Shown: in pieces, positions 62,001-64,000 of the stretch
How the letters are laid out: every line of letters starts with the position of its first letter
How positions within the stretch are numbered: the first letter of the stretch is position 1
NCBI GenBank assembly: GCA_026225945.1
Contig: JAMJFZ010004031.1
Location: 329,501 to 393,500, forward strand
Direction: 5' to 3'
DNA length: 64,000 bases
Source of the DNA: Cricetomys ansorgei
Lineage: Eukaryota; Chordata; Mammalia; Rodentia; Nesomyidae
The notes under the pieces: model-generated
What the model was told of the DNA's origin: nothing
What the model saw: the letters and a program-made list of their open reading frames with translations, nothing else
Databases searched by the model: none
Translations under genes and position numbers: made by a program

Positions 62001-64000
62001 TTATGTTTTTTCATCTCTTTAGCAAACTCCTTTTATGGAAGACCAGAGGAGGGATTATTAATGGCATTTTAAAATACTTTTGTTGGATTCTTCCTACTGA
62101 GTGCCTTAAATAAAGCTTAAATACAGAGATCATAGAAAGTATCATGAATTTATCATATAGCATAATTATAATCAAATATATCATCAAATCGTATATATTT
62201 ATATATAAGATTATAATCATACAAAATTATAATCAAATAGTATATATTTATATATATGATTATAATCATAAAAATTATAATCAAATAGTTTATATTTGTA
62301 CTTCAGGCTTCATCTTCACCTATTCTGCATTTCTTTTGGTTTCAGAGTGAAAAGTATATTTATTGATCACCATTCACATTGCATCTTGATGTGTTGTATT
62401 CTATTAACTGACACTACAGCTCTATACTAGTTGGACGTTCTGCCATTCAAGATGAGCTATGACTACTGTAATCACAACCACATTGTTTCAAGTACCACTT
62501 GCCACCTGACTTCTTTAATTTCAGATGTCTATTCTCCCTGTGCTTTTGGGTAGGGTAGGTTCGATGTAGTCATTCTATGTCCCAAAGAGCATCACAGGGT
62601 TCTCCTCCCACTGGCACATTTCCTCCTTGTGTTGATAAGTGGGATTTTCTCTTGACTGTTGTTGCGATGTTCTCATGAAGAATACAACCACTGGTAGGCT
62701 TCCTAGCTGCATGCAGTCTATTGACTCCCCTATTTTTGAACCTTTTATTTCTTTTCTACAATCTCTCCAATTCTACTGCCACTTCTATGGTCTATGCTAC
62801 TGCAGACCATAAGATTCTTCAAGTTTCTAAGATCTAGTCAATTACCAAGGCTCTGTTCAGGGTGCCACCTCTCTTATCAGAGGTACAGGATAGATTTTGT
62901 GTCTCCTCCCTTTGGCTTGGCACTTTTAGGAGACAAAGCAACATCCTTCAGTTTCTTCAATGAGGAATCCCTTTCCTCCTTTGGGAGACATGACACTTCC
63001 GGGCTTCATTAATTTGTGACTACTCTTTAATTTCTGCTATGCTAAAACAAAGAGTGGTTGAGAAAAATTGTATGAAATGTAACTGTTAGAGAGATTTTTT
63101 TCTACCCTATCAAAGATACCTGCCAGCTTCCACACCCATTCTTGCATTCATGATTACTCACCAGAGCCGTTAATGGACTTTCTTTTGTTCCCCCATGACA
63201 TTTAGCAATTAACAGAGTTTGACTACACTAAAGAATTTACAGAAGAAAATGAATACTTTAAATATGTAGACTTTCACTCATCACTCATACAACTGAGACA
63301 TAGGCAGATAGCAAGAGCTAAAAGGCTGTTGCAGTTGGTAATCAAATCTAAAACTTGATTACCACTTGTAGAATTGAAATGTCAGTTTAAATCATGTTAA
63401 TTAGAAAGGAGTGGTTATTTGTTTCAGTGAAATAGCACTTAGCCTACATAAGGTATTACCTCTTTGGGGTATAATGTTTCTGGCAGTTGTACTATTCAAT
63501 ACATATGAAATGCTATTCACTACCAAATTGCCTCACAGAGTCTTGCATCTCATCATGGTTACCACATTATAGCAAGATCCATCCCTAAATGAGTGTATGA
63601 TAATGGTGTTCACCAGTCCTGCTGCAGATGCTGTCACCTAAAAGCATGAAGTAATACAAGAACAGTCAATTGAAGATGTTTACCCCACCATACAGAGACT
63701 GCAAAATTTGGATCCTCTCCTAGAAGTTTCAGCATTTGTACTTGTTCCAAATTAAAGTGCAGACTTAATTTTGCTTAATCAGTATACAGGTCAACAATCA
63801 ACTTGTGGAAATTTGAATCACTTCTTCTATTATTTTACTTAGTAAACCACCTAATTTCTTTTTAACCACTTCAGCCAAAGCTTGTTTAGAAGTAGTGATT
63901 TGCAAAGGAGGGATTTGTTTTGTCAAGGGGCATATTAAAGGTTGGAATGGACTGGAAGCTAAGCATCCGCCTAACTATGTGGGGCTCAACAGGCAGAGTA
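59057..64000. other. AT-rich stretch with no clear gene
   Basis: (CAAA)n at 59069-59083. AT-rich tandem motifs at 60610-60740. 60840-61150 is mildly GC-richer with a 112-codon plus frame that shows no domain. A minisatellite lies at 62160-62300. Some short minus-strand segments read like protein (see findings). Confidence 0.45.
62160..62302. repeat. AT-rich minisatellite
   Basis: Nearly three tandem units of about 48-58 bp, each with attataatcaaata followed by tatatatttatatata and gattataatcat. The gattataatc core is itself palindromic. Confidence 0.85.

Noticed and set aside
63336..63363. Inverted repeat ggtaatcaa / ttgattacc with a short loop
   Set aside because: A 9-bp stem is expected by chance many times in 64 kb of AT-rich DNA.

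Overview
This window looks like nuclear DNA from a muroid rodent. It is AT-rich and CpG-poor, and it carries 7SL-derived B1 SINEs, tRNA-derived B2/B3, B4/RSINE1 and ID SINEs, rodent L1 (LINE-1) copies, MaLR-like and other ERV LTRs, and many long (GT)n, (AT)n, (TTCC)n and (TTA)n microsatellites. ID elements are few and old, which argues against rat. An LTR family of about 330 bp at 34.8-39.0 kb is close in size to the mys-type elements of cricetids, but I cannot assign the species from sequence alone.

I find no convincing functional protein-coding exon, RNA gene, CpG island, CRISPR array or bacterial-type regulatory site. Nearly all open frames are chance reading through AT-rich or microsatellite DNA, or pieces of mobile elements. 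The window reads as gene desert or deep intron.

Layout: 0-7.4 kb is mostly single-copy DNA with GT arrays, two old minus-strand tRNA-type SINEs and a striking hairpin-forming inverted repeat (2.04-2.32 kb). 7.45-9.4 kb holds an L1 3' tail with a palindromic AT tract, a B3, a B1 and an LTR. 9.4-18 kb is mostly unique with three SINEs. 20.5-22.2 kb is a compact LTR-internal-LTR element. 22.4-30.3 kb has scattered SINEs and LTR pieces and an otherwise repeat-free stretch that may include conserved non-coding sequence. 31.4-33.7 kb is a minus-strand, internally deleted L1 split by an ERV LTR. 34.8-39.0 kb is a nested endogenous retrovirus cluster: one short element inserted inside the LTR of a relative, with a third sequence inserted into the younger element's 5' LTR. 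40.5-44.7 kb is a SINE cluster. 44.7-48.9 kb is a long plus-strand L1 with decayed ORF1 and ORF2 and no 3' end, carrying a B1 with a huge TTCC tail. 50-56 kb has L1 3' tails, simple repeats and a tandem LTR-like duplication. 57.1-57.9 kb is an ancient L1 split by an LTR, and 57.9-59.1 kb holds decayed minus-strand coding-like sequence that may be a processed pseudogene. The rest, to 64 kb, is AT-rich, with an AT minisatellite and a few more short protein-like minus-strand segments.

The sequence therefore shows layers of insertion rather than a set of cooperating genes. Family names below come from recognition by eye. Boundaries are good to a few bases where target-site duplications are quoted and to tens of bases elsewhere.
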